Shown one piece after another: positions 13,013-23,542 of a stretch of 37,959 bases of DNA. The notes below the pieces were generated by a model. That model was given only the letters and a program-made list of their open reading frames with translations. It made no database searches and had not been told where the DNA came from. Source of the DNA: a virus. Position numbers and translations under genes: made by a program. The stretch is from the IMG/VR virus record IMGVR_UViG_3300046170_000248, positions 1 through 37,959 of that record. The stretch is one strand, 5' to 3'. Numbering within the stretch: the first letter of the stretch is position 1; the number at the start of each line of letters is the position of its first letter.

Positions 13013-13696
13013 ATGCCCAAGAAAAATACAGTTCTAATTATCGGTGACACGCACTGCCCCGCCATGCACCCAGACTACATCAAGTTCCTCAAGAAGATTG
13101 AGAAGAAGCACAAGTGCAACCGGGTTGTCCACATCGGCGACCTAGTCGATTGGAACTCCATCTCTTACCATGAAAAAGACCCGTCCATGCCAAGCGCAGA
13201 GGATGAGTTTGCTGAGGCATTTAAGCAGGTTAGGAAGCTTCACAAAGCCTTCCCTCAGGTAGACTACCTCAAGGGTAACCATAGTGACCTCCCCTCCCGT
13301 AAGGCCAAGACCATTGGTATACCAGAGCATCTAATGAAAGACTTCCAGTCTCTGTGGCAACTGGACGGGTGGACAATACACCCTCGCTACCACGACCTAG
13401 TAATTGATGATGTCATCTACCGACACGGAGACAAGGGTAAGGGTGGACAACAGGCGGCATATAAGAATGCTGTGGCTGAGTTCAACTCTCTAGTCCAAGG
13501 ACACCTACACGCCCAAGCTGGTCTAGTCTACCACGCCAACCAACACGATTGTGTGTTTGGTATGCAGGTAGGTTGTGGCGTAGAACACGATCACCCCTCT
13601 ATGAACTACGGACGAGTATATGCTGCCAAACCAATTGTAGGGTGTGGCGTCGTCTACAGCTCTAAGGTTGCCTTCTTTGAACCAATGTTCCTATAA
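13013..13696 (+). CDS. Calcineurin-like metallophosphoesterase
   Basis: Encodes 227 residues with the metal-binding motifs in the right order: GDTH (residues 11-14), GDLVDW (about 43), KGNHSD (about 88) and GHLHAQ (about 163). Phage members of this family act on phosphoester bonds in nucleic acids or nucleotides, and their exact substrates are mostly unknown. The start at 13013 is preceded by A-rich DNA with a repeat array. It is followed closely by two small conserved genes. Confidence 0.85.
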   Translation: MPKKNTVLIIGDTHCPAMHPDYIKFLKKIEKKHKCNRVVHIGDLVDWNSISYHEKDPSMPSAEDEFAEAFKQVRKLHKAFPQVDYLKGNHSDLPSRKAKTIGIPEHLMKDFQSLWQLDGWTIHPRYHDLVIDDVIYRHGDKGKGGQQAAYKNAVAEFNSLVQGHLHAQAGLVYHANQHDCVFGMQVGCGVEHDHPSMNYGRVYAAKPIVGCGVVYSSKVAFFEPMFL

Positions 13697-13700
13697 TACT

Positions 13701-13976
13701 ATGATTAGTCTTGCACATATTGATGCGTTTGCTGGATTTGATCCAGACGAACACGAACTAATGCTGATGGATGGATATGACGACTGCATTATTGGAATAG
13801 TGGAGCGATGCGGACAAGACCCAATTGTATGCTACGACAAGAGCAAAGTAATAAAACAATTAGAGTCTGATGGCATGACCACGGAAGAAGCCCATGAGTT
13901 TTTTTACTTCAACCAGATTGGAGCGTGGATGGGCGACTCAACACCTTGCTTCTTATCAACGAACAAATCACTATGA
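13701..13976 (+). CDS. Small conserved phage protein
   Basis: Encodes 91 residues from ATG 13701 (MISLAHIDAF). The core LMDGYDDCIIGIVERCGQ, PIVCYDKSKVI and MTTEEAHEFFYFNQIGAW belongs to a small acidic family I recognise from many phages, function unknown. A longer in-frame reading from 13644 overlaps the metallophosphoesterase and is rejected. The stop overlaps the next ATG. Confidence 0.65.
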   Translation: MISLAHIDAFAGFDPDEHELMLMDGYDDCIIGIVERCGQDPIVCYDKSKVIKQLESDGMTTEEAHEFFYFNQIGAWMGDSTPCFLSTNKSL

Positions 13977-14176
13977 ATAAACTAACATACACAGACACCG
14001 AGCCTACCAAATACACCACCATCGAGAACGCAGAGATTGAGTTTGCGGAAAGCGACATGGCAAACTTCACCGAGGCTTGTCGTAGCTTGGCCTATTGTGC
14101 CGGGTTCCATCCAGATACAATTGATCGCTACATGATTAACCCACATGACAACTCGTATATTGAGGAGGGGTATTGA
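13973..14176 (+). CDS. Hypothetical protein
   Basis: Encodes 67 residues starting MNKLTYTDTEPTKY, acidic, ending NSYIEEGY. It overlaps both neighbours at ATGA/TGATG junctions, consistent with coupled translation. No domain is recognised. Confidence 0.6.
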   Translation: MNKLTYTDTEPTKYTTIENAEIEFAESDMANFTEACRSLAYCAGFHPDTIDRYMINPHDNSYIEEGY

Positions 14177-14250
14177 TGTCCTTCTTACTTGAACCCCACG
14201 TGGTAATAATCTTCATCATGGCCGTTGTTTTTTTCTTTATATCCTCATAG
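14176..14250 (+). CDS. Tiny membrane peptide
   Basis: Encodes 24 residues, MSFLLEPHVV then a hydrophobic run IIFIMAVVFFFISS. It begins within the stop codon of the previous gene (TGATG). It is the last rightward gene before the terminator. It may be a small regulator or lysis peptide; very short, so tentative. Confidence 0.4.
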   Translation: MSFLLEPHVVIIFIMAVVFFFISS

Positions 14251-14292
14251 CCATCAGCACCCCAGTAAATAACCTCAGTTTTTACTACATAG

Positions 14293-14327
14293 AAAGCCCC
14301 TCAGACGCTGCTGAAGGGCTTTTCTTT
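14293..14327. terminator. Terminator between converging operons
   Basis: AAAGCCCCTCAG (14293-14304) pairs with CTGAAGGGCTTT (14311-14322) with one mismatch and a 6-nt loop. TTTCTTTT follows on the + strand; the complement has a weaker T-tract. It ends the rightward operon and probably helps to end the leftward one, whose last gene stops at 14370. Confidence 0.8.
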
Positions 14328-14369
14328 TGTTACGAGGGGTAGGAGTAGGGTGTGGGGTAGTAAGCCCTT

Positions 14370-17247
14370 CTAGGGGGTTTCGGGGGCTATCCCTGGGTCA
14401 CTTTGATTAGAGCCAAGGACAGAGCTATTGACCGACTCCCGGAAGTTAGGATCAGCGTCTCCCTCTCTAGCTAAAGCTTGAATGCCTCGCTCCGATGAAA
14501 GCATGAGAGAGATGATCTTCGCAAAGTTCTTCTCAAACTCTTCCTGAGAAACCTTTTTGTTCAAAAGTTTCATCAATGGAATTAACGCATCTGTGCCGTA
14601 TGCCCAACCCATAATTCTGTTGCGAACCGCACCCATGACGTCACCAACGAAATAACCGGCAATGTTTCCAGGTGAGAATATGAATCTTGGCTTAACATCT
14701 GGAGCAGTTGATTTTCTTAGAGCAGAGCCAGCGTCTAACACTTGATTTGCCGCGATAATCTCAGAAGTTTGTTTTTTGCCCAGAACGGACTCCATATTTG
14801 CCCTGAGTGTTTTACCATTCTTGCCAGCCAAGTCAGCCGCCAAGCGTTGAGGGTTCCATATCCCTGCTCCAGTCGAGTCCAATTGCGCTCCACTACTATA
14901 CTTTGCAAATAGTTGAGAAACATATTCTTGACGAACTGCAGCAATTTCATCGGGTGAACCTTTCAGTATTTGAGCCATAGCCTGCTTCACTTTGACTGGA
15001 TTGCCAACAACCAGGGCATCCGCAAATAAATGCGGAGTTAACTCTGAAAAGTCTCCCTTAATGATACCCCTAAGAATAACATTATCGGCAATCGCTTTAG
15101 CATCTGCTTCCTTAGCCGTTCTTAAGGCAATCGCCTTAGACAATTTTTTAACAGCATCTGTGCCGTATTGACCAAACAGCTCGTCAACTTCTTGAGCTGT
15201 AATTTTACTAAGGTCAGCACCCTTGGTCTTTCGGATCATCTCATTAAGAGAGTCAAAGGACTTTAATTGACGCTCACCAAATAGTTCAGTAATTACGCTA
15301 CGATCCGCGTTGCTCAAACGAACACCATTAGATAAGTCAGTTGTGCCATCAATACCCAACTTAGATAGGAAGGCTTGTTGAAGTTCCTGCTGTGCCGCAG
15401 ACCGACTTATTTCATCAGCAGGGCCAATGGAGTCTAGTGCTTGCCTAACCTTGGCTGGGTCACTAAGAATGTCGCTCATGACTTGAGATGGTGTGTTAAC
15501 TCGTCCACCCGCACGTTCGGCTAACGCTCTACCCGCTGGCCCTCTCTGGTAAGATAGCATCTTATCCGTGTAGAACGTGTTGGCATTATCGTAAGCATCA
15601 GTAAACTCTTTACCGCCAGCCTTAGCTACTCGATCTCTCAACCTACGAAGGGCATCTGCTGAAACCGAAGCAACTTGAACCTGAGTCTTGCTACCTACTG
15701 CTCCTCCTGCTGGAATGGCATCTTGGACAGTTTCAATATACTCGCGCAAAGTTTGAAAGTCCATTCTGGTCGCTTGTTCGTCCAGACCTGCAAGTTCTTT
15801 TTGGATAGCCTTGGTGCTTTTGACTTTTCCTGCATCTATATTTGCTCTAATACGTTTTGCTCGTCTTTCAGCCGCCACTTTACTTTTGATTGTATCAAGT
15901 ATTTCAGTGACCTTGGCATTGTCTTTAATTTTAAACTTCTTGAGCGCACCAGAAATAGCGTCAGCAACTTGACGATTAGAAGCAGATATGCCCATTTCGG
16001 AAGCTAGACGACCAACCTCGGCAAAGTTTTCAGCATTTTGTCTTGCAACATTATCTTGCGCACTTTCAAATAGTTTGACGTATCGCTTACCAAGCTTGTC
16101 CATGTTAACCGCATCCTTAGCCGCAAGTTTATTCATCCGACGAGATAAGGTTCCCGACAACTCTTTAGCTGCTTCTTTGTCCAGTTTGGCTACATCATCA
16201 ATGAGTGTTTGGTATTCTCCAGCAATGCGTTGTGCGGCTTTGCCAAAGCTTTCACCCGTATCCGTAACTCCTTCAGTTGCCGCTTGCTTATAAGCCTGCA
16301 ATGTTGTCGCGAAGCCTTGCGTATCTTTCTGCAATCTTACTTCCTGGTTTACTCGCGGCAATCTCAGAAGCACTTTCAGTTGCGGCTTTACCTGCCCTCA
16401 TGTCGGGCGTAAGTCTTAATCCACCCCTTGCCTGAATAGCCTCAGACTTGTTTAGTATAGTTTCAGCTTTGGTTAGGCTAGAGGTTAGGTCTTCGGCAAT
16501 GTTTCGACCTATTTTACTAGAAATACCTTTGGTTAGTCCTGCGGTAGCAAGATCAATGGGAGCCATGAAGGCAGTCTCAACAAATGTTCTTTTGGCAATT
16601 TCTTTAGGTCTGATAGGTTCACCACTTAACGCACGAACAGCAACATCCTGCAATCCAGCTACGGTTGAATAACCAGCTGCACTACCTGCAGCAGTGCCTA
16701 AGACCGGGCTGATAAAAGAGCCACCGATGGCTCCAGCAACAGAACCAACCGTTGGTAAAACTTCACCAGCAGTATCTCCAAAGAAGTCAGCAAGCGATGT
16801 GCCTTCTTCGTCTACAGCACGAAACTGATTGTTTGTTTCTTGCTCGTCTCGATATAAGATTTTGGTTTTACCGCCAACATCAATAGCACGTATGTTGTCA
16901 CGACCATACGTGTCTTCTAGGTGTTTAACTTTGTCTTTCTCGGTAGGCTGAAAGGACAATTTAAAACGACCATAGGTTCCCATGCCCTGAGTTACGTCAA
17001 CTTCTGAGTCCTTCAAACCCAAACTTCGGGCGACTTGCTTGCTCATGTTTGCTCGCTGCTCGTCTTTGCTCAGTTCGGTCATGCCGTCAGCTCTATACTT
17101 GTAGTCTCCAGACTCTAGAGACTCTTTTGCATTCTGCTGGTAAGTCGGGTGCGCCCTAGCCATATCCGCAAGCTTTTGAGCGTCTTCCGTGTTTCCAGAT
17201 TCGTGAGCGTTTTTAACCGCCCCCATGATTTGTTGGAGTGTAGGCAT
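14370..17247 (-). CDS. Large internal-virion-like protein (frameshifted)
   Basis: Two overlapping frames rejoin to about 958 residues. The N-terminus (AVKNAHESGNTEDAQKLADM) is a motif common at the start of phage internal or ejected proteins. Residues ~165-205 are Gly/Ala-rich and hydrophobic (VGSVAGAIGGSFISPVLG), a possible membrane-interacting segment. The remainder is long, helical and Ala/Lys/Glu-rich, with further hydrophobic parts near the end (FSPGNIAGYFVGDVMG). The shift is near 16320-16370. It is the last gene of the structural operon, where short-tailed phages keep ejection proteins. Alternatively two overlapping genes, the second from a GTG at 16373; less likely, as the second frame has no good start. 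Confidence 0.6.
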
Positions 17248-17248
17248 A

Positions 17249-19117
17249 TTAGTTGAAGTATTGTTGAAGTCCTAGGTCTATTTGTGTGTTGGATTCCCTG
17301 TCATTTGGAATAGGGCTAACTTGCGTTCCGCCCTGCTGTTTATCTCCGAAGTAAGTATTGAAGTTTTTAGCCCCATACTTTCGTATAAATCCAGCCTTAG
17401 CATCTCCAGCAACCTTATCTCGAATTTCCTTGTATTTCTTCAGGTTCTTTTTCAGAGTTGTTGGCTTTAGGTTTTGCCTAAAGCTGGTTTGGAGGGATTG
17501 AAGCATCTCCAAGTCCTTATCGGAAACATTGCCGACAGCACCGCCAGTAGGTGAGTTTTGTCGCATCTCGGTAATATTGGCAACAAATGCGTCAGATTTA
17601 ATTGTCTCAAGGTTTCCTGCTAGGTCTGCTGCGGTTGTTCCACCGATCCATTTAATCGGAGAGAAGAACCCAGTGGTTCCAGCACCGACTTGCCGAACTG
17701 CCTCGGTTGCTACACCACTAATATTTTCGGCCTGTCCGATTATTGATGTTAGAGCACCAATCTCGGTATTCATTTCATCCATTCTTTCTTGTCGAGCCTC
17801 TCCTTGGGTTTGCTCCCACTCCCTCTCTTGCTCGGCTACACTCCTAACTTCCTCGCGCCCAGCGCGTTGCTCTTTTCTAAGTGCAAGCTGTTGCTCAAAC
17901 GTCAGACCACCAGCGGGTTGCAATGACTGACCTGTTCGCAAGTCAACTCCAAGTTCATCTGCAATCTTGTTGCCACGAGCAATCTCACTAGGGCTAGCAC
18001 CACGAGCATTTGCCTTAGCCATAGCAGTTCTATCGGCCATACTAATGCCTTCACCTCTAGCGGCTCTGCGCTCACGGTCACTCACTGCGTCACCAAAGTC
18101 TGGTCGAGCGGCAAGTCTAGCCTCACGTGCGGCAGCTTGATCCTCATAGTCTGGGAACGCATCTGCCCTTGTTTCAAATCCAGAAGGAATCATACGACCC
18201 TGTGGGTCTGTGCGTAGCCCAGATACACCCTCAGTTCCAGCTGGAGCAGTTAAGTATTCATTGAGCGTCCTACCACCAAGAGCGGCACGTGTCGCTTCTT
18301 GACCCATAGGGGCACTAGGTGGTCGTGATGCGTCATTGACCATATTAAATCCACGTAGGAGTGGGCCACCCAAACCAGAAGGTGTATCGGGAGACTGAAG
18401 GAAAGGACTTTGAACTGCTCCTACTTGCCCCTGTGCGTCCCCTGAAGGGGTTTCGATTGTTGGGGTGACACTTGGGGTTGCTTGGGATGCCGAGGCTTCT
18501 GTGGCGGCTTGTGTTGCTCCAGATGACGGTGTGATTCGACCACGACCTTGAACTGGACTTAAACCAACGTCCGACAGTCTTGCGTCTGACTGACCACCAA
18601 AACGACCCGCGGGAACAACTTGGTCGGGGGCTGACACGTCCCTGCGAGTTACGCCACGTGCTGAGGCATTTATAGAGGGAATTTCATCACCCCTAAGACC
18701 TTCAACCGCACCAGCAAGCTTTTCACCTGCTAACTCAAAAGGCGTTGCTCGCTCAACTGTTCCAGCCGACATGATAGGTCTGGCTGGTTCTATGTTTTCT
18801 GGATCAAAGACGCCAGGGTTTCTGACATTCTCAATGCCAGGAACTTGAGCAACCACGTTGGAATCTGGAATGCCTGAACTACGAAGCATAGCTCCAAAGT
18901 CTGGGTTCTCTTGCGACATGTCCATTACTGGGGCTTGAGGTTGAACTTCCTGTGCGGTTTGTGCGCTAGGAAACTGCAACTGCGGGTTGGTAATTGCTTC
19001 TGGCGTTAGCGGCGTTCCGTTAATTGATAAGCCCGCTATAGAATCTGGAGTCGCCATTGTTGTTGCCGCTGCTTCTTTCTTCTTGCGTTCTTCTTCTAGT
19101 AATTCTGCGTCAGTCAT
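17249..19117 (-). CDS. Internal virion / DNA-transfer-like protein
   Basis: Encodes 622 residues. The first ~350 are low-complexity and Pro/Ala/Gln/Thr-rich, probably disordered. Then comes a coiled coil (about residues 400-450: LALRKEQRAGREEVRS). The C-terminal domain (GFFSPIKWIGGTTAADLAG, ITEMRQNSPTGGAVG, LEMLQSLQTSF) resembles phage proteins thought to be DNA-transfer or pilot factors. It ends one base before the next gene. It would be packed in the particle and act at DNA entry. Confidence 0.55.
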   Translation of the reverse strand: MTDAELLEEERKKKEAAATTMATPDSIAGLSINGTPLTPEAITNPQLQFPSAQTAQEVQPQAPVMDMSQENPDFGAMLRSSGIPDSNVVAQVPGIENVRNPGVFDPENIEPARPIMSAGTVERATPFELAGEKLAGAVEGLRGDEIPSINASARGVTRRDVSAPDQVVPAGRFGGQSDARLSDVGLSPVQGRGRITPSSGATQAATEASASQATPSVTPTIETPSGDAQGQVGAVQSPFLQSPDTPSGLGGPLLRGFNMVNDASRPPSAPMGQEATRAALGGRTLNEYLTAPAGTEGVSGLRTDPQGRMIPSGFETRADAFPDYEDQAAAREARLAARPDFGDAVSDRERRAARGEGISMADRTAMAKANARGASPSEIARGNKIADELGVDLRTGQSLQPAGGLTFEQQLALRKEQRAGREEVRSVAEQEREWEQTQGEARQERMDEMNTEIGALTSIIGQAENISGVATEAVRQVGAGTTGFFSPIKWIGGTTAADLAGNLETIKSDAFVANITEMRQNSPTGGAVGNVSDKDLEMLQSLQTSFRQNLKPTTLKKNLKKYKEIRDKVAGDAKAGFIRKYGAKNFNTYFGDKQQGGTQVSPIPNDRESNTQIDLGLQQYFN

Positions 19118-19411
19118 AGTGTTGTGTGTCTTTCTTGTCTGTGTTGTATATAAAATTTAAGGCTTGACAGTAAATTGGGGTGATCGTTATAATTGATTAG
19201 TAGAAGGGAAGGAAAAACTCGCTTCGCTCCTTTTTCTTTTTGTTGTTTCTTTTTCTTTTGCGTCTGTATGTGTAGGGCAATTATTCGGTTAAGTCAAGGT
19301 TAGGTGTAAGTGTAAAAGTCTATTTCCCCTACGACTGAATTAGTAAGTTCAAGTTCTTGTCGATGTAAGGGATTGAGGCCATAGTGATATTATATCATAG
19401 GGGTGAAGGGT
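19118..19411. other. Intergenic 294 bp with antisense promoter and gene remnant
   Basis: This is the longest gap in the leftward operon. It holds a consensus + strand promoter at 19164-19193, a pyrimidine-rich zone with a small hairpin (about 19212-19243), and a remnant. Near 19304-19390 on the - strand a frame reads ELTNSVVGEIDFYTYT then stop, which copies the C-terminal DFYTYT of the gene at 19412. A 17-bp direct repeat, GTGTAAGTGTAAAAGTC, at 19304-19320 and 19416-19432 is the DNA behind this. No start codon is seen for the remnant. Confidence 0.6.
19164..19193 (+). promoter_or_regulatory. Consensus sigma-70 promoter, antisense to tail genes
   Basis: Perfect TTGACA (19164-19169) and perfect TATAAT (19188-19193) separated by 18 bases. 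It points right, against the structural operon. A hairpin-plus-T-tract at about 19212-19250 lies 15-20 bases beyond the expected start, so a very short RNA or an antisense transcript may result. Confidence 0.6.
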
Positions 19412-20113
19412 CTAAGTGTAAGTGTAAAAGTCCAGGGAACCAGTGGTTGTGCTAATAAAATTATACGTTGAGCCACTTGAGTCTCTCCTCGTTGCCATTG
19501 GCACACTAATGTTTTTGCTTTCGGTTATAGGAATCGAAAATGTTTCAGTGTCATTAACTGGACCCGCAACATCTTCAACATATTTTTCCGTCCCCATCTC
19601 TGAATATGGTGCTTGAACTAAAAATCTATAATTGTCATTTACTGAATCATAAACAATCTGTATGGAGAGTAGTCGGGTTGAAGATACAAAAACAGTTCCA
19701 GTTGCATCGGATACAAGTGCGCTAAACATCAGTCGGACGCCATACTGAGAACAAACCCGCTTGTATGGTTCTGTATCTCTACCCGAACCCAAAACAGGGT
19801 AAGGAAAATTTAACCCCTGACCAATATCGGGCAAAGTTCCAGACCACGCTGCATCCGCTTCGTCGTAATTCAAATACCATGTGTAGGTGCGGGACAACGC
19901 CCCGCCATTTGTGCGATAACTTCCATAGCTAATTTTCGTAGAGGTGTAGTCATGCCCATTCCAAAACCAATTCATTACCTCCTCACGTGTAAATGTTTCT
20001 GGACATAAATCCCACAACTTCCAAGGGTCGTTAGTTGTCTCGCTAATTGGAATACAGCAAAACGGGAACCCGTTGCCCTTGCCTAACGCTGAGAATGGAG
20101 TTGCAGTTGGCAT
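19412..20113 (-). CDS. Putative structural protein
   Basis: Encodes 233 residues, beta-rich and aromatic (WKLWDLCPETFTREEVMNWF, TYTWYLNYDE), ending LDFYTYT. Residues from 150 on are Ser/Thr-rich, as in tail-surface proteins. It starts in a TAATG overlap with the stop of the gene before it. Its place between tail proteins suggests a tail-tip or decoration component. No named family is recognised. Confidence 0.6.
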   Translation of the reverse strand: MPTATPFSALGKGNGFPFCCIPISETTNDPWKLWDLCPETFTREEVMNWFWNGHDYTSTKISYGSYRTNGGALSRTYTWYLNYDEADAAWSGTLPDIGQGLNFPYPVLGSGRDTEPYKRVCSQYGVRLMFSALVSDATGTVFVSSTRLLSIQIVYDSVNDNYRFLVQAPYSEMGTEKYVEDVAGPVNDTETFSIPITESKNISVPMATRRDSSGSTYNFISTTTGSLDFYTYT

Positions 20114-20589
20114 TATGGTGCGCTTATTGGAAAGTTAGCTCCTTCACTTGGTGCGTAAGGGCCAGTGTCAGAGTCGTAAGGAATGTCTATGTAGTAAGGG
20201 GAACCATCAATGCAGATGAGGACAGAACCATTAAATGCTACGTCACCACCACCACCACTAGATTCGGGGGTAGCTTCAGGTGCGTTAAACTGGTCGATTC
20301 CTCTTTGCTGAACGTCGGACTCATAGTCCTGCTTGTTACGAGAGGGATAATATGTTTCATTGAAGTTAGCATTGGCTTGCTCGAGGGCGGCGTCAGCCTT
20401 TGCTTTTATTTCACTTCTATCTTGCCTGCTCGTAGCTCTACTAAGTTCTTGATCCCTTTGCTCTTTTAACTCTTTCTTCTGTTGATTAAGTGTTCTCCGA
20501 TCTCGTTGCCTAGCAAGCGATGTCCGTTCCTCTTCAGAACGCTCCTTGTCTTCGTCAGAAATTATTCTAGGTTTGTTTTCGTATGCCAT
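20113..20589 (-). CDS. Coiled-coil structural protein
   Basis: Encodes 158 residues. Residues ~10-85 are strongly charged and helical (RQRDRRTLNQQKKELKEQRD), a coiled coil. A Gly-rich hinge (SSGGGGDVAF) leads into a small beta-like C-terminus (SVLICIDGSPYYIDIPYD). It overlaps both neighbours by one base. Possibly a linker or chaperone in the tail. Confidence 0.6.
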   Translation of the reverse strand: MAYENKPRIISDEDKERSEEERTSLARQRDRRTLNQQKKELKEQRDQELSRATSRQDRSEIKAKADAALEQANANFNETYYPSRNKQDYESDVQQRGIDQFNAPEATPESSGGGGDVAFNGSVLICIDGSPYYIDIPYDSDTGPYAPSEGANFPISAP

Positions 20590-22449
20590 TATGCGGGTGT
20601 GCAGTTTGCAATTACAATCGTCTTCCTGTAGACATCAGTTCCGTCTATATCAGTAAACACCTTCTCTAGCTCTACATCCAGTGTATGCACTTTACCCAGC
20701 GGGTTGGGTGGCCCTCCAGCAATTTTTATTCGACCTACCGCACCAAGCTCAACAACTCTGCCCTCAATGAAAGAAAAGTTTGAAGCAATAGACCCAGCGT
20801 CAAATGATGATGCTGGAGCCGAAGAACTTGCAAACTCTTCCTCATTGCTTGACTCCGTTACTGTAACACCTGCTGGCCAAGTAGCATCCCAAGGATCAGT
20901 CCCTCCGCCACTAGCTGTAAAACTTACGCCTGGTTGAGCACCACCCTGATTTGTGTATCCTTCTAGGTATCCGCCTTGTCCTAAGTTCTTCGCTGCTGAA
21001 TGCACAAATACAGTTGTGTTACCCGTGCCTCCTGGATCAGCAACAGAAGTCGGTTGCGGATCAGTTACTACGTTTGTTCCAATCAACGTCCATTGAGAAC
21101 CACTCCATTTGACCTCAATTGTAAACAACCCAGAGGCAATCAAATCCCCGCCTATAACCGCTCCTCCACTCGGAAGTATGCTCACTTTAGATGTAACATC
21201 TCTAGTATACCTAATGACTTGCCTAAAGACAGATTTACCGTTCTCAAGGTCCGTGGTTTCCTCAAGGACTAGATCACTAATTCGAAAAGCTCTTCCTAGA
21301 GAGAGATATTGTAAGTTGGTAGAAATAGACTCCTGAAGGCTACCCAACAGGCTAAAGGATTCTCTAGTCCTGCACCCCCGTATTCCCTGTGCGTTAAAGT
21401 ATGCTGGATTATTTCCAGATGAACTGATCGTAGAAATCTTTTGACACCATTCGGAAGGATTCCATAACCCCAACGATGTTTGGCCATCTAAAGTTTTAGT
21501 AAAATCACTCGAGACAATTTCATCAGATGTTTGGTAGAACGTGTAAATGTCTGCCTTTACGTTAGCTTGAACTGGAGATCGCACGGCAGGGAATATATGA
21601 CCTTCTTCATTCTGCAAGTCTACAACTCCAGGGAACGTAAAAGGAACTAAACTTTGGTAAGAATAGTTTAGCTTTTCCGAGCCGTCTGATTCAGTGAGGG
21701 TTGACCCATCTGGCTTTGCAATCACGCTTACGGTAATTCTCTTTAAGCCCTCAAAGTCGTCTATGTCTCGGCTGATTACATCGCCTACCGTAGTTCCTTC
21801 TGTTATTAAAAACTGATGAGTTGTTTGTTGGACTCCTCGACCTACCGACCTAATGTCTCTAGATAGTTCACCTGGCTCTAGCCAGACCTCTTGGATTCGT
21901 GTAAAACCGCCCTCATTTCTGCCTCTTAGGCACCTCTTCTGCACTAGCTAGGGTTAGGGTCTCGGAGCCATAGCCACGCCCTGTATGGTCAATTGTGTCC
22001 GTTCCTACTACCTTAGCGTAGCTTGAGTCCTCTGTGGCTATGACGGTGCGTGTGACACGACGTAAACCATTAAGTTCGTGGTCTACTTTATCGTCAGCAT
22101 CCTGCACATACGAACCCGTCAAAGTCTCGTAGGTAAACTCTAAAACTGGCGCACCATCATTTGGTGTTCGCGGGTAGTTCTGTGCCACTTCGATTAGACG
22201 CATATTAGGATACGTCTCACCCGTTGCTGGCTCCCAACCTACGTCTGCACCATCAACTTGAAGAGGAGATTCATACAGAGAACCAAAGTCCTTCCAGAAG
22301 TTCTCTACGTTTGAGTAGTGCCATTTACTATCTACGCCCTTTACGTTGCACCGAACAACAATCCTATACCGGTCATTGTATAGTTTATCAATTTCGGGAG
22401 CACCAAATTTAGTAAAGGTTCCGTTGGCGTGTGTAGGTTTGTATGGCAT
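20589..22449 (-). CDS. Large tail protein (frameshifted)
   Basis: Two frames (22449-21913 and 21944-20589) rejoin to about 620 residues near GSETLTLASAEEVP then GRNEGGFTRIQEVW. The protein is beta-rich throughout. A pattern occurs twice: NGLRRVTRTVIATED and EGLKRITVSVIAKPD, indicating two related domains. The C-terminus holds Ser-rich and Gly-rich loops. The size and position fit a tail nozzle, baseplate or fibre-network protein. The one-base shift is likely a sequencing error. Confidence 0.6.
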
Positions 22450-22454
22450 TATAA

Positions 22455-23528
22455 TTAGTTAATTACTGTGGCTTTCCAAGTTGCAGAAGCAGGGTCTATA
22501 GCTCCACCAGAAGAGTTGTGCAATCTCACGGTTACTGTGTCTGCGGCAGATACATAGCCACACCACGTCAAGTCAGACTCAATTGCAGAGGGTGCGCCCA
22601 ACATAACAATATCTCCTATTGCCGCTCCAGTTACAGTCATAGTAAGTTCTTCGTTATTGTTGGATGATATAGATGGAAAGTCTAGGGTTGCTGTATCCGT
22701 AATGAAACCCAAGTTAGTGCGTGCTGCACTAGCTGTTGACGCCCCTGTTCCACCTTCAGTTATGGCTAAATCCGTGTATAGCGTAAGAGGTTGCGCTATA
22801 TGCATTCCTCCAGCAGCTGGCGCACGCCAGACGCTAGTATTACTAACGTAATACCCGAAGTCTTGTGGCCCTGCACCAATGCCTTTAAAACCAGTATTAG
22901 TTCCTAGGTCAATGCTGTAACCTAAACTGTTTGCTGATTGACCAATGGTAAGAGTGTTGAATTCTACATCATCTGTAGTAGCAAGTCCTTGATCTATTGC
23001 CTTAACAGCAGCTTCATTCGTCAACTCAGAGTCCATCAAGGCTCCTGCCGCTGTAACATTAGTTGTATCAGTTACGTCCGCTCCGTCCTCTACGTTTAGT
23101 CTACTACGCCAAGTTGTAGAAGAATAATTAGCGTTGGATTGAGGATCAGCGGCAAATTGATCTAAGTTACCTTGAACAACATTTTGTTGACCAGAACCAG
23201 ATGGCTGGTGCAAAGCTAGAAGTGTAGCGAGGTCAATTGTTCCACCAGCACTACCCACAGGTATAATGAATTGCTTCGTGCGGTTGTCTGGAAACTTCAC
23301 CTCATACACACTATCAATATCAGAGGAACCGTTGTTCCATAGGACAACACTAAAGTCTCCATTACTGTCCGTTTGAATACTACTAGGGTTACGGGCAAAC
23401 ACCTCTTCTGGTGTAACATCATTATCTGCCCCTACATCTAGTAGACGAAAGGTGAGGTAAGCACTAGATATAGCGTTGCCCTTTAGGTCTAAATATCTTC
23501 CTGTTACTGTAGTTTCTGCTGTTGCCAT
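22455..23528 (-). CDS. Tail fibre protein
   Basis: Encodes 357 residues. Residues 8-95 form a beta-sandwich like those at fibre N-termini (TGRYLDLKGNAISSAYLTF, DSNGDFSVVLWNNG). The middle is a repetitive shaft. TEGGTGASTASAARTNLGF is the widely shared fibre motif, and the C-terminus (VTGAAIGDIVMLGAPSA, WKATVIN) is a known fibre tip. It probably binds the host surface. It lies 6 bases before the next tail gene. Confidence 0.8.
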   Translation of the reverse strand: MATAETTVTGRYLDLKGNAISSAYLTFRLLDVGADNDVTPEEVFARNPSSIQTDSNGDFSVVLWNNGSSDIDSVYEVKFPDNRTKQFIIPVGSAGGTIDLATLLALHQPSGSGQQNVVQGNLDQFAADPQSNANYSSTTWRSRLNVEDGADVTDTTNVTAAGALMDSELTNEAAVKAIDQGLATTDDVEFNTLTIGQSANSLGYSIDLGTNTGFKGIGAGPQDFGYYVSNTSVWRAPAAGGMHIAQPLTLYTDLAITEGGTGASTASAARTNLGFITDTATLDFPSISSNNNEELTMTVTGAAIGDIVMLGAPSAIESDLTWCGYVSAADTVTVRLHNSSGGAIDPASATWKATVIN

Positions 23529-23542
23529 ATATAATTCCTGTG

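Noticed and set aside
14370-17247. Programmed frameshift in the large virion gene
   Set aside because: No slippery heptamer or stimulatory structure seen, and similar one-base breaks occur in at least sixteen other genes.
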